Below are positions 23,235 through 36,040 of a DNA stretch of 64,000 bases, piece by piece. Position numbers and translations under genes: made by a program. This DNA is from Tragulus kanchil. Lineage: Eukaryota > Chordata > Mammalia > Artiodactyla > Tragulidae. The stretch covers positions 34,690,170-34,754,169 of the forward strand of contig JAIOJX010000001.1 in NCBI GenBank assembly GCA_022376925.1. Direction: 5' to 3'. The notes beneath the pieces were generated by a model. It saw only the letters and a program-made list of their open reading frames with translations. It was not told the origin of the DNA and did no database searches. Every line of letters starts with the position of its first letter. Within the stretch, counting starts at the first letter, position 1.

Positions 23235-23434
23235 GTGGTTTAGTCACAAGTCGTGCCCAACTCTTTTGTGACCTCATGGACTGTAGCCTATGGAAATAGG
23301 CTTCTATTTCCATGAGATTTTTCAGGCAAGAATACTGGAGTGGGTCGCCATTTCCCTCTCCAGGGGATCTTCCCAACCCAGGAAACGAACGCCTTGCAGG
23401 CAGATTCTTTACCACCGAGCCACCAGAGAAGCCC
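23235..23434 (-). repeat. Bov-tA SINE with target-site duplication
   Basis: Minus-strand Bov-tA flanked by a perfect 9-bp 'aaggagcca' (23226-23234 and 23435-23443). It is mirrored at about 48,033-48,232 in the right arm. Its head is repeated at 24,485-24,537 by tandem duplication 6. Confidence 0.87.
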
Positions 23435-25587
23435 AAGGAGCCATGTTTGTCCAAATTCTGTTCTTGACTCAATAATCTTCCACAAGTCTTTTTATTTTTC
23501 TAGTAGTATGACAAGCAAGTTCCAGAAAGAAACAGTTCATGCAATGGATTGCACTTCAAATGTTTTAGCAAAGTCTTACATAAACACCTGCATCAGAATC
23601 GCCTGGGGACCATCTTTAAAATACTGATTTCTGGACCCCTCCTAAGACTCACTGCCTAAGTTGGGCTGCAGAAATAGCAGTTAACAACTTGCTGGTCAGA
23701 CTGGCTGGAGTGAGATGAAGGTCCAGGAACTCTGCCAGCATTATCTGGCTGGTTGAATCCAGCCCCATGGCATGAGGGCTGGCGCTGAGGCAGGATGTGG
23801 AAGGGCTCCCCCAAGGCACACCCCTCTCCAGGGTGGTCTGACATTGACTTCTCTGCTCCTCCCTGGGGCAGGCACCAGACCCTTCTAGGCTGTCCTGGAC
23901 ATACGTACCTGGAGGGCAATGACTGTCCCCATTGCAGGTCAGAGCACTAGACTTCCTTTCTCTCCTTTTTCCTTCACAAGGAGGCCTGATGGGAGCTTTT
24001 CCCCGCACTGTTTGAACAGCTTGGTTTTTTCTTTATAGAAGGACAGTTTAAATGTAGCTGTGTGTACATGTCAATCCCAAACTCCTAATATAACCATCTC
24101 CCCACCCTTCCCCCTGATAACGACTCTGTTCTCTTAAGTCTGTGAATCTGTTCCTATTTTTGAATAAGTTAATTTGTATCATTTTTTTAAAAAGAGTCCA
24201 CATATAAGCCATATTGTATATTTGTCTTTTTCTGTCTGACTTACTTCATTTAGTATGATAATCTTCAGGACCATTCATGTTGCTGCAAATGGCATTGTTT
24301 CATTCTTTTTCATTGTATATATATGTACATACCTCAACATAATAAAGGCCATATACAGCAAACCTATAGTTAACATCATACTTAATGGTGAAAATCTAAA
24401 AGTATTTTCTCTACCATCAGGAACAAGACAAGAGTGCTCACTGTTGCCACTATTATTCAGCATCGTTTTGGAAGTCCTAGCCATGGAAACGAACGCCTTG
24501 CAGGCAGATTCTTTACCACCGAGCCACCAGAGAAGCCCAAGGAGCCATGTTTGTCCAAATTCTGTTCTTGACTCAATAATCTTCCACAAGTCTTTTATTT
24601 TTCTAGTAGTATGACAAGCAAGTTCCAGAAAGAAACAGTTCATGCAATGGATTGCACTTCAAATGTTTTAGCAAAGTCTTACATAAACACCTGCATCAGA
24701 ATCGCCTGGGGACCATCTTTAAAATACTGATTTCTGGACCCCTCCTAAGACTCACTGCCTAAGTTGGGCTGCAGAAATAGCAGTTAACAACTTGCTGGTC
24801 AGACTGGCTGGAGTGAGATGAAGGTCCAGGAACTCTGCCAGCATTATCTGGCTGGTTGAATCCAGCCCCATGGCATGAGGGCTGGCGCTGAGGCAGGATG
24901 TGGAAGGGCTCCCCCAAGGCACACCCCTCTCCAGGGTGGTCTGACATTGACTTCTCTGCTCCTCCCTGGGGCAGGCACCAGACCCTTCTAGGCTGTCCTG
25001 GACATACGTACCTGGAGGGCAATGACTGTCCCCATTGCAGGTCAGAGCACTAGACTTCCTTTCTCTCCTTTTTCCTTCACAAGGAGGCCTGATGGGAGCT
25101 TTTCCCCGCACTGTTTGAACAGCTTGGTTTTTTCTTTATAGAAGGACAGTTTAAATGTAGCTGTGTGTACATGTCAATCCCAAACTCCTAATATAACCAT
25201 CTCCCCACCCTTCCCCCTGATAACGACTCTGTTCTCTTAAGTCTGAATCTGTTCCTATTTTTGAACAAGTTAAGTTGTATCATTTTTTAAAAAAGAGTCC
25301 ACATATAAGCCATATTGTATATTTGTCTTTTTCTGTCTGACTTACTTCATTTAGTATGATAATCTTCAGGACCATTCATGTTGCTGCAAATGGCATTGTT
25401 TCATTCTTTTTCATTGTATATATATGTACATACCTCAACATAATAAAGGCCATATACAGCAAACCTATAGTTAACATCATACTTAATGGTGAAAATCTAA
25501 AAGTATTTTCTCTACCATCAGGAACAAGACAAGAGTGCTCACTGTTGCCACTATTATTCAGCATCGTTTTGGAAGTCCTAGCCATGG
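23381..25587. repeat. Tandem duplication 6 (23381-24484 / 24485-25587)
   Basis: Two copies of about 1,103 bp. Copy 1 ends 'gtcctagccatgga|aacgaacgcc' and copy 2 continues '...gccatggtaatcag'. Near the later part of copy 2 there are small differences (gtctgtgaatc against gtctgaatc; gaataagtta against gaacaagtta). The corresponding right-arm sequence (about 46,980-48,085) is single copy. Confidence 0.94.
23585..23655 (-). repeat. MER5-like DNA transposon fragment
   Basis: The strings 'catcagaatcgcctggggac' and 'actgatttctggacccc' match the usual clause of the short non-autonomous hAT elements of the MER5 group. Short and diverged; family assignment is tentative. Confidence 0.5.
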
Positions 25588-26225
25588 TAATCAGAGAAGG
25601 AAAAGAAAGAAAAATAATCCAAACCGGAAAAGCCAAAGTAAAACTCTCATTGTTTACAGATGACATACTATACATAGAAAGTACCAAAGAGGGCTTCCCC
25701 GGTGGTCCAGTGGGTAAGGACACCGCCTTGCAGTGCAAGGGGCGCCGCTTCGATCCCTGGCCTGGGAAGATCCCACGTGCCGCGGAGCGGCTGGACCCAT
25801 GTGTCCAATTACAGAGCCGGAACTCTGGGGCGCATGCGCCCAGAGCCGGTGCTCTGCGACAACTGCGATGGGAGGCCCACAAAAGCCAAAGAACAAAGAT
25901 GGATGAAAATAGACAAATGAAAGACCAATAGAAGTGGCCCGCCCACTCCCTCCCTCCCCAACCCGCCCCCCTCCAAATAAATAAATAAATAATTGTTGAA
26001 AAAAGAAATAAAGAAAGTACCAAAGGTGCTACCAGGAAACAGCTACAACTCATTAATGAATCTGGTAAAGTCACAAAATACAAAATTTATAACAGAAATC
26101 TCTTGCATTCCTATACACTAAAAGCAAAAGATCCGAAAGAGAAACTAAGGAAATAATCCCGTTTACCATTTCAACAAAAAGAATTGGATGCATAGAAATA
26201 CACCTACTTAAGAATGGGAACTTTT
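24175..26225 (+). repeat. L1 ORF2 fragment (dead)
   Basis: After an L1 3'-like piece (to about 24,330), the frame at about 25,440-25,685 reads as L1 ORF2 reverse transcriptase, including '[20 protein letters not shown]' and '[11 protein letters not shown]' in the catalytic-motif region. It resumes after a SINE at 26,026 and then stops. Pieces are repeated by duplications 6 and 7. Mirrored at about 46,360-47,300. Confidence 0.8.
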
Positions 26226-27437
26226 TTCCTTTTCTTTTCTTCTAAACATTTATTTATTTATTTATTTATTTTGGCGGGGGTGGAGGGAGGGGTGGGTGGG
26301 CCACTTCCACTGGTCTTTCATGTGTCTAGTTTCATCTATCTTTGTTCCTATTTTTGAATAAGTTAATTTGTATCATTTTTTTAAAAAGAGTCCACATATA
26401 AGCCATATTGTATATTTGTCTTTTTCTGTCTGACTTACTTCATTTAGTATGATAATCTTCAGGACCATTCATGTTGCTGCAAATGGCATTGTTTCATTCT
26501 TTTTCATTGTATATATATGTACATACCTCAACATAATAAAGGCCATATACAGCAAACCTATAGTTAACATCATACTTAATGGTGAAAATCTAAAAGTATT
26601 TTCTCTACCATCAGGAACAAGACAAGAGTGCTCACTGTTGCCACTATTATTCAGCATCGTTTTGGAAGTCCTAGCCATGGTAATCAGAGAAGGAAAAGAA
26701 AGAAAAATAATCCAAACCGGAAAAGCCAAAGTAAAACTCTCATTGTTTACAGATGACATACTATACATAGAAAGTACCAAAGAGGGCTTCCCCGGTGGTC
26801 CAGTGGGTAAGGACACCGCCTTGCAGTGCAAGGGGCGCCGCTTCGATCCCTGGCCTGGGAAGATCCCACGTGCCGCGGAGCGGCTGGACCCATGTGTCCA
26901 ATTACAGAGCCGGAACTCTGGGGCGCATGCGCCCAGAGCCGGTGCTCTGCGACAACTGCGATGGGAGGCCCACAAAAGCCAAAGAACAAAGATGGATGAA
27001 AATAGACAAATGAAAGACCAATAGAAGTGGCCCGCCCACTCCCTCCCTCCCCAACCCGCCCCCCTCCAAATAAATAAATAAATAATTGTTGAAAAAAGAA
27101 ATAAAGAAAGTACCAAAGGTGCTACCAGGAAACAGCTACAACTCATTAATGAATCTGGTAAAGTCACAAAATACAAAATTTATAACAGAAATCTCTTGCA
27201 TTCCTATACACTAAAAGCAAAAGATCCGAAAGAGAAACTAAGGAAATAATCCCGTTTACCATTTCAACAAAAAGAATTGGATGCATAGAAATACACCTAC
27301 TTAAGAATGGGAACTTTTTTCCTTTTCTTTTCTTCTAAACATTTATTTATTTATTTATTTATTTTGGCGGGTTGGGGAGGGAGGGGGTGGGTGGGCCACT
27401 TCCACTGGTCTTTCATGTGTCTAGTTTCATCTATCTT
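25249..27437. repeat. Tandem duplication 7 (25249-26342 / 26343-27437)
   Basis: Two copies of 1,093 bp joined at 'atctttgttc|ctatttttg', while the continuing copy reads 'atctttgttctttggcc'. Together with duplication 6 it defines an inserted segment 24,485-26,342. The contigs on either side of that segment already overlap each other by about 335 bp, so 24,150-24,484 occurs three times. Confidence 0.94.
25690..26011 (+). repeat. tRNA-derived SINE inside L1, perfect target duplication
   Basis: The element splits the L1 ORF2 frame and is bounded by a perfect 14-bp 'agaaagtaccaaag' (25676-25689 and 26012-26025). Its body carries 'gcgcatgcgcccagagccgg' and its tail is AAAT-rich. The copy at 26783-27104 comes from duplication 7, and the mirror copy lies at about 46,557-46,880. 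Confidence 0.9.
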
Positions 27438-27482
27438 TGTTCTTTGGCCCGCGTGGGCCTCCCATCGCGGTGGCCTCTGTTA
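27340..27482 (-). repeat. 5'-truncated tRNA-derived SINE
   Basis: Minus-strand tail and body only ('tttgttctttggcccgcgtg'), ending near 27,482. The tail portion also appears at 26,247-26,342. Mirrored at about 46,180-46,320 in the right arm. Confidence 0.75.
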
Positions 27483-28390
27483 TCGAACTGGATCTGACCG
27501 GGTAACTTAGAGTTCAAGCAGAAAGGGCTGACCCTTCTCTCAGTGTCCAGTGAAGTATTAATAACTCCCCAAACAACTGGGGTGAAAATGAGGATAGATC
27601 TTAGGCAAGATCTCCCTAATGTCTCTCCCACCCACCTTGCTCAGGCTTACAGAAGGGCTTCTTCTGTTCTGTCGGAGCCTGTTTGGGTAGTTCTGTAGTG
27701 ATTTTTGTTCTGTGTGTGCCTGACGCAGTGCTTCTGATGTCAGTATCAGTCCGGATCCAGAGGTAGAGGAGAGCCCAGGCAAAGGAAGCTTGCAAAACCA
27801 AGCTCTAAGAACTGTTCCACCCACAAGAGGTCAAAGTTTGGTTCTATCTACTTGTTTTTTGAGACAGAAGGCAGTACATTATACCACATATTATTGACAG
27901 TTTACACAACCCAGATCTACGTTTACAAAGTGAGTAGTGGATCATGGGTTGTCATGTTATCTTTCAAGATGCTATCTTGTTTTAAGAAGGAATGTTATCT
28001 TTTAAGGAACTATCTTGTTGCTAGAAGAATGTTGCCATTTATGAATGAGCAGGTATTTCTGCCAATGGGGACTTTTGAGCAATCCACAATGTAGATACAC
28101 AAGGCACTACAGTAGAGAGACAGGAGGCCAAAGGGCAAAAAAAAAAAAAAGACTTTATGTTTAAATTTTTCTTGTCTTGCTATAAAATATGAATTTTATT
28201 TCACACTTCCCACCTTAAAGGTGTCTCCAATGCATAAGAGGATGATTCCAGAATTCCATATATACAGGAAGATGTCACACTGACTAATCCTCAAAACAGT
28301 TCTATGAAGTCAGCATATCTCTGGGAAATTTTCATTCTGCTTTTACAGAATTCTCAAAGGCAAGAAGAACCTGATGATGTGTAAAGAATG
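27483..28390. other. Non-coding part of the inverted-repeat arm
   Basis: No gene recognised. The short frames here (for example 27852-28094) also occur in the right arm at 44477-44719 and 45567-45809, but carry no protein features I know. An A run lies at 28,137-28,150. Confidence 0.45.
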
Positions 28391-28990
28391 TCACTGCCTC
28401 CTGTACAATGTTATGAACCTCCATCCATAGTTCTTCAGGCACTCTGTCTATCAGATCTTATCCCTTGAATCTACTTGTCACTTTCACTTTATAATCTTAA
28501 AGGATTTGATTTAGTCCATACTTGAATGGCCTAGTGGTTTTCCTTACTTTCTTCAAATTAAGTCTGAATTTTGCAATAAGGAGTTTATGATCTGAGTCAC
28601 AGTCAGCTCCAGGTCTTGTTATTGCTGACTGTATAGAGATTCTCTATCTTGGGTTGCAAAGAATATAGTCAGCTTGATTTCAGTATTGATCATCAGGTGA
28701 TGTCCATGTGTAAAGTCGTTTCTTGTGTTGTTAGAAAAGTAGTTTCCGATGACCGGTGCATTCTCTTAGCAAAACTCTGTTAGCCTTTTTCCAGCTTCAT
28801 TTTGTACTCAAGGCCAAACTTCTGTTAACTCCAGGTATCTCTTGACATCCAACTATTGTGTTCTAGTCCACAGTGATGAAAAGGGCATCTTTTTCTGGGG
28901 TTAGTTCTAGAAGGTCTTGAAGGTCTTCCTAGAACTGTTCAGTTTCCTCAGCATTAATGGTTGGAGCATAGACTTAGATTACTAAAATAT
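28391..28990 (-). repeat. BovB LINE fragment, inverted 5' part
   Basis: On the minus strand this follows the BovB region around the endonuclease end and the start of the linker ('acatggacatcacctgatga', 'ccattcaagtatggac'). It is joined head to head with the plus-strand BovB at 28,991. The frame is broken. The right arm carries the reverse complement at about 43,560-44,180. Confidence 0.78.
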
Positions 28991-31135
28991 TGAATGGTTC
29001 TGGAGATTAGCGAGGAGAAATAAGAAAGTCTCCTTAAGTAAACAATGTAAAGAAAGAGAGGAAATCAATAAAATGCGAAAGACTAGAGATCTCTTAATCA
29101 AATCACGATTATACAGCGGAAGTTACAAATAGATTCAAGGGATTAGATGTGATAGAGAGAGTGCCTGAAGAACTATGAACAGAGGCTCATAACATTGTAC
29201 AGGAGTCAGTGATCAAAACCATCCCCAAGAAAAAGAAATGCAACAGGGCAAAATGGTTGTCTGGGGAGGCCTTACAAATAGCTGAGAAAAGAAAAGATGC
29301 AAAAGGAAAAGGAGAAAAGAAAAGACAGAGCCATCTGGATGTAGAGTTCCAGAGTATAACAAGAAGAAATAAGAAAGTCTTCTTAAGTGCACAATGCAAA
29401 GAAATCGGCGAAAGCAACAGAACGGAAAAGACTAGAGACCTCTACAGGAAAATTAGAGATACCAAGGGACCAGTTGATGCAAGGCTAGGCACAATAAAGG
29501 ACAGAAATGGTATGGAACTAACAGAAGCCAAAGATATTAAGATATTAAGAAGAGGTGGCAAGAATACACAGAAGAACTATACAGAAGAGAACTTAATGAG
29601 CCAGATGACCATGACGGTGTGATCACTCACATAGAGCCAGACATCTTAGAGTGGAAGCATTGCTACCAACAAAGTTAGTGGAGGTGATGGAATTCCAGCT
29701 GAGCTATTTCAAATCCTAACAGATGATGCTGTTGCAGTGCTACACTCAACATGCCAGCAAATTTGGAAAACTCAGTCCTGGACTCAGGACTGGAAAAGAT
29801 CAGTTTACATTTCAGTCCCAAAGAAGGGCAATGCCAAAGAATGTTCAAACTATCACACCGTTGCACTCATTTCACACGCTAGCAAAGTAATGCTCAAATT
29901 CCTCCAAGCTAGACTTCAGCAGTACATGGACCGAGAACTTCCACATGTAGAAGCCGGATTTAGAAAAGTCAGAGGAACCAGAGATCAACTTGCCAACATC
30001 CGTTGGATCATTGAAAGAACAAGGGAATTCCAGAAAAACATCTACTTCTGCTTCACTGACTACACTAAAGCCTTTGACTGTATGGATCACAACAAACTAA
30101 GGAAAATTCTGAATGAGATAGGAATATCAGACCACTTTACTTGCCTCTGAAGAAACCTGTATGCAGGACAAAAAGCAACCGTTAGAACCGGACATGGAAC
30201 AACAGACTGATTCAAAACTGGGAAAGGAGTATGTCAGGGTGTATATCGTCACCCTGCTTATTTAATTGATACGCAGAGTACATCATGTAAAATGCAGGTC
30301 TGGATGAAGCACAAGCTGGAATCAAGATTGCTGGGAGAAAGATCAATAACCTCAGATATGTAGGTGACACCACACGTATGACAGAAAGTGAAGAGGAACT
30401 AAAGAGCCTCTTAGTGAAGGTGAAAAAGGACAGTAAAAATGCTGGCTTAAAACTCAGCATTGAAAAAATGAAGATCATGACACCCAGTCCTATCACTTTG
30501 TGGCATACAGATGGGCAAACAGTGGGAACGGTGACAGAGTTTATTTTTTGAGGCTCCAAAATCACTGCAGATGGTGACTGCAGCCATGAAATTAAAAGAC
30601 GCTTGCTCCTTGGAAGAAAAGCATTGGCCAAACCTAGCCAGCGTATTCAAAAGCAAAGGCATCCCTTTGCTGACAAAAGTCCGTATCGTCAAAGCTATGA
30701 CTTTTGTAGTCACGTATGGATGTAAGAGTTGGACCATAAAGAAGGCTGAGTGCCAAAGAATTGATGCCTTTGAGCAGTGGTGTTGGAGAAGACTCTTGAG
30801 AGTCCCTTGGGCTGCAAGGAGGTCAAACCAATCAATCCTAAAGGAAATCAGCCTGGAATACTCATTGGAAGAACTGATGCTGAAGCTGCAATACTTCGGT
30901 CACCTGATGTGAAGAGACGACTCATTAGAGAAGAGCCCGATGTTGGGAAAAATAGGAGGCAAAAGGAGAAGGGGACAACAGAGGATGAGATGGTTGGATG
31001 GCGTCACTGAGTCAGTGGACATGAGTTTGAGCAAGCTGCAGGAGATGGTGAAGGACAGGGAAGCCTGGTGTGCTGCAGTCCATGGGGTCACAAAGAGCCG
31101 GACAAGAGTGTGCAGTTGAACCGGACTGAACTGAT
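28991..31135 (+). pseudogene. BovB LINE reverse transcriptase, dead copy
   Basis: A plus-strand 3' part of a BovB (RTE-clade) LINE. The frame at 29209-29622 is the region before the polymerase. 29737-30150 is the polymerase start and includes motif A as 'FTDYTKAFD' (about 30053-30079). The frame is then shifted and stopped. The catalytic YADD of the family reads YVGD at 30357-30368, so the active site is lost. The C-terminal part ('DAFEQWCWRRLLRVPWAARR', about 30760-30820) and the tail to 31135 are recognisable. The 5' start is mosaic: 29,020-29,097 repeats a later region before the earlier region begins. The first ~900 bases are mirrored in the right arm. Confidence 0.88.
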
Positions 31136-32865
31136 TGTCATGTCAACTTTTAGCTCTTATTGGAGATGAACTGCATTTATGTAATATTTAGAAGATTGCA
31201 GTAAAATGTGTCTCTTGCAGGGCAACTTTATGTCCTGAGACACCACTGTACTATCGATCCAGTATATTTCTAGCCTGAATCTTTGGGACTTGTGTACTTA
31301 CAGAGTATGTTTCTCTTGCTTTGGATTCTTTTACTCTACTCCCATTCTTGCTACATCTGCATACTCTATTACTCCGTTCTGAGCACCCCCATGTTTCCAT
31401 CCACTGACTCTCTGAACACGTGTTCTAGAGCACTGCTTTCCTCCTGTACTGGATGGTGCTTGAATGAGACAAGGCCAACCTTGATCCCTGTGACTCTCTC
31501 TCTCTCTCTCTTTATTTTGTTTGATACTTTCATTTCTGGCAAAACAGCTCACATAGTCTTTCTGCATCAAGATACGATATAATAGTATACGTTTTTCTTA
31601 TTAAACTACATGCTTTCTTTTTGTCTTAACCCTACAATCACTCCTAGTGCGCTTTAGTTGGATACTTAAACATTCTGAAGTCCCTAGCTGCTTTCTTCCT
31701 CCCAGGAGTCTGATCATATCCATGGTGTTTATATATTGCTATTTTACCTTTCACAGAAAATGTTTCGGTAGCCAGCGTATTAAAGAGAGTCTCCTTGGGC
31801 TGTAGTCACGTATGGATGTAAGAGTTGGCATAAAGAAGGCTGAGTGCCAAAGAATTGATGCCTTTGAGCAGTGGTGTTGGAGAAGACTCTTGAGAGTCCC
31901 TTGGGCTGCAAGGAGGTCAAACCAATCAATCCTAAAGGAAATCAGCCTGGAATACTCATTGGAAGAACTGATGCTGAAGCTGCAATACTTCGGTCACCTG
32001 ATGTGAAGAGACGACTCATTAGAGAAGAGCCCGATGTTGGGAAAAATAGGAGGCAAAAGGAGAAGGGGGACAACAGAGGATGAGATGGTTGGATGGCGTC
32101 ACTGAGTCAGTGGACATGAGTTTGAGCAAGCTGCAGGAGATGGTGAAGGACAGGGAAGCCTGGTGTGCTGCAGTCCATGGGGTCACAAAGAGCCGGACAA
32201 GAGTGTGCAGTTGAACCGGACTGAACTGATTGTCATGTCAACTTTTAGCTCTTATTGGAGATGAACTGCATTTATGTAATATTTAGAAGATTGCAGTAAA
32301 ATGTGTCTCTTGCAGGGCAACTTTATGTCCTGAGACACCGCTGTACTATCGATCCAGTATATTTCTAGCCTGAATCTTTGGGACTTGTGTACTTACAGAG
32401 TATGTTTCTCTTGCTTTGGATTCTTTTACTCTACTCCCATTCTTGCTACATCTGCATACTCTATTACTCCGTTCTGAGCACCCCTATGTTTCCATCCACT
32501 GACTCTCTGAACACGTGTTCTAGAGCACTGCTTTCCTCCTGTACTGGATGGTGCTTGAATGAGACAAGGCCAACCTTGATCCCTGTGACTCTCTCTCTCT
32601 CTCTCTTTATTTTGTTTGATACTTTCATTTCTGGCAAAACAGCTCACATAGTCTTTCTGCATCAAGATACGATATAATAGTATACGTTTTTCTTATTAAA
32701 CTACATGCTTTCTTTTTGTCTTAACCCTACAATCACTCCTAGTGCGCTTTAGTTGGATACTTAAACATTCTGAAGTCCCTAGCTGCTTTCTTCCTCCCAG
32801 GAGTCTGATCATATCCATGGTGTTTATATATTGCTATTTTACCTTTCACAGAAAATGTTTCGGTG
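30636..32865. repeat. Tandem duplication 8 (about 30636-31767 / 31772-32865)
   Basis: Two copies offset by about 1,095 bp, covering the BovB 3' end and its downstream flank. The second copy starts with a degraded 31-base version (31772-31802) of the sequence at 30636-30708, then becomes clean at 'tagtcacgtatgg'. It is the left flank of the inserted segment 31,772-33,929. Confidence 0.92.
31140..31687. other. Spacer sequence downstream of BovB
   Basis: No gene seen. A CT microsatellite (tctctctctctctctc) lies at 31,494-31,510. The block is repeated at 32,235-32,782 by duplication 8. Confidence 0.5.
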
Positions 32866-32868
32866 ATT

Positions 32869-33425
32869 TGTGGTGGTCTGTCCCGACAAGCTGACCTATG
32901 GAATGATTTCTTACACTATTGCAGAAGCAGACTTCAGCCTGCTGTCCTTGTCTTTGTGTTCCCCGAACGTTGTTTGTATAACCTATCACCTGTGAACAAA
33001 TAATGTTTCCTGTCACTTCAGTAAACAAAGAATGTTGCCACCCACAAACCTTGTGCAGCCACCCCTCAACAGTGCACCCTGAGGGGAGTTCAGGATGGAA
33101 AGAATAACAAGATATAGGCACTGGATGATTAAGATATGTATCTAAGGACTAATTTTGTTGAGTCCAGTTTCTTACATCTTCCCATATGGGAAGCACCAAA
33201 ATCATTAGCTTGAACTGTCTGATCTTGTTTTGTCTTTTCTTGTTGTGATTAGCAGTCATCTTTTGATATTTGACTACATGTTTTGTGTTTTTTTTTTTTT
33301 TTTAGCAAAAACTCATATATATATCTTGGCTCCTCCCTTATCTCTTCAGACTGGTTCCCCAGAACTGTCTGAGAGGCTGTCTCTTGGGCTATTGTCCTCA
33401 GTAAGGTCCCTGAATAAAACTCACA
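32869..33425 (+). mobile_element. Probable endogenous-retrovirus LTR
   Basis: Starts TGTGG and ends near CTCACA, with a TATA-like run (about 33,315) and AATAAA at 33413-33418. The AATAAA is very close to the proposed end, so the element may run on toward the SINE at 33,563. No internal genes are seen. Family not assigned. The copy at 34,016-34,572 is the tandem duplicate. Confidence 0.45.
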
Positions 33426-33562
33426 ACTTTTAAGTTATTTTTCTTTAATTGACATACCTTATGCTTGAAGATAACTAGATTTGTCAATCTTGATTCTAGA
33501 TCTTCATTCTGCCACCTTTTCTCCCCACCCCCACTATCATGAACTTTTCTGTGTGTATGACT

Positions 33563-33667
33563 AGGCCACGTGGCATGTGGGATCTTAGTTCCTTGATGAG
33601 AGATCAATCCCATGCTTCCTGAAGTGCAAACAGGGAGTCTTAACCACTGAACCTCCAGGAAAGTCCT
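33563..33667 (-). repeat. CHR-1-type SINE
   Basis: A short minus-strand tRNA-derived SINE, from 'ggccacgtggcatgtgggat' to 'aggaaagtcct'. It is repeated at 34710-34814 by duplication 9. Confidence 0.78.
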
Positions 33668-35279
33668 ACCATTAAGTTTTTATTCTGAAAAAATTCAAAC
33701 CTGCAAAATATTTCAAGAGTCATAGAGTGAATGCCCCTATACTCTTAATCCTTCATCGAAGTTAGATTCATCAATTAATATGTTGCTAATTACTTCCTAT
33801 CTCTTAGAGAGAAATATATACACATATTTTCTTTCACTTTATTGAGAGAAAAATACATTTTTTCTGTCTTTTTTTCACTGCTGAACAATTAATATTCTAA
33901 AGCGAATAGACGAAGCTAAAACTATACTGCTGCTTTCTTCCTCCCAGGAGTCTGATCATATCCATGGTGTTTATATATTGCTATTTTACCTTTCACAGAA
34001 AATGTTTCGGTGATTTGTGGTGGTCTGTCCCGACAAGCTGACCTATGGAATGATTTCTTACACTATTGCAGAAGCAGACTTCAGCCTGCTGTCCTTGTCT
34101 TTGTGTTCCCCGAACGTTGTTTGTATAACCTATCACCTGTGAACAAATAATGTTTCCTGTCACTTCAGTAAACAAAGAATGTTGCCACCCACAAACCTTG
34201 TGCAGCCACCCCTCAACAGTGCACCCTGAGGGGAGTTCAGGATGGAAAGAATAACAAGATATAGGCACTGGATGATTAAGATATGTATCTAAGGACTAAT
34301 TTTGTTGAGTCCAGTTTCTTACATCTTCCCATATGGGAAGCACCAAAATCATTAGCTTGAACTGTCTGATCTTGTTTTGTCTTTTCTTGTTGTGATTAGC
34401 AGTCATCTTTTGATATTTGACTACATGTTTTGTGTTTTTTTTTTTTTTTTAGCAAAAACTCATATATATATCTTGGCTCCTCCCTTATCTCTTCAGACTG
34501 GTTCCCCAGAACTGTCTGAGAGGCTGTCTCTTGGGCTATTGTCCTCAGTAAGGTCCCTGAATAAAACTCACAACTTTTAAGTTATTTTTCTTTAATTGAC
34601 ATACCTTATGCTTGAAGATAACTAGATTTGTCAATCTTGATTCTAGATCTTCATTCTGCCACCTTTTCTCCCCACCCCCACTATCATGAACTTTTCTGTG
34701 TGTATGACTAGGCCACGTGGCATGTGGGATCTTAGTTCCTTGATGAGAGATCAATCCCATGCTTCCTGAAGTGCAAACAGGGAGTCTTAACCACTGAACC
34801 TCCAGGAAAGTCCTACCATTAAGTTTTTATTCTGAAAAAATTCAAACCTGCAAAATATTTCAAGAGTCATAGAGTGAATGCCCCTATACTCTTAATCCTT
34901 CATCGAAGTTAGATTCATCAATTAATATGTTGCTAATTACTTCCTATCTCTTAGAGAGAAATATATACACATATTTTCTTTCACTTTATTGAGAGAAAAA
35001 TACATTTTTTCTGTCTTTTTTTCACTGCTGAACAATTAATATTCTAAGCGAATAGACGAAGCTAGACTAAGTTAGACTAAGCTAACAGACTTCGTAATAC
35101 TTCAGCATTTTGTCTCCTAACAACAAGAACAGTCTCCTAAACAACCACAATACAGTGATCACATTCAGGAAATTTAGCCTTGACTTAATACTATTAGCTA
35201 AACTATAGCCATTATTCAAACATTACATTTACTTGTGATGCCTTCTGATTTCTTCTAATCTAGAACAGTTCTCTAGCCT

Positions 35280-36040
<761 letters not shown>

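Larger units (their letters stand above)
22054..29890 (+). repeat. Inverted repeat, left arm
   Basis: This arm reads as the reverse complement of 41604-49415. Example: 22075-22088 pairs with 49381-49394, and 29881-29890 with 41604-41613. Outer similarity decays over the last ~15 bases ('ctctggcggctccag' against 'cactggcgggtccag'). The inner edge is abrupt inside a BovB reverse-transcriptase region. This arm holds tandem duplications 6 and 7, which the right arm lacks. Without them it is about 5.65 kb. Contents are SINEs, L1 and BovB; no gene. Confidence 0.93.
32783..35046. repeat. Tandem duplication 9 (32783-33929 / 33930-35046)
   Basis: Two copies offset by 1,147 bp. Copy 1 ends in a short non-matching string 'aaactatact' (33920-33929), and copy 2 continues into 'agactaagttagac'. 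Its left contig and right contig overlap by about 82 bp, which is why 31,688-31,767 also matches. Confidence 0.93.

Noticed and set aside
25376..26083. Long minus-strand open frames of 235 codons (also 26469-27176) and the 238-codon plus-strand one at 46486-47202
   Set aside because: They read backwards through L1 ORF2 and a tRNA-derived SINE and are repeated only because of the duplications and inverted repeat. No protein features.
29209..30150. A functional reverse transcriptase
   Set aside because: BovB frame is interrupted by stops and frameshifts, the endonuclease part is inverted, and the catalytic YADD reads YVGD.
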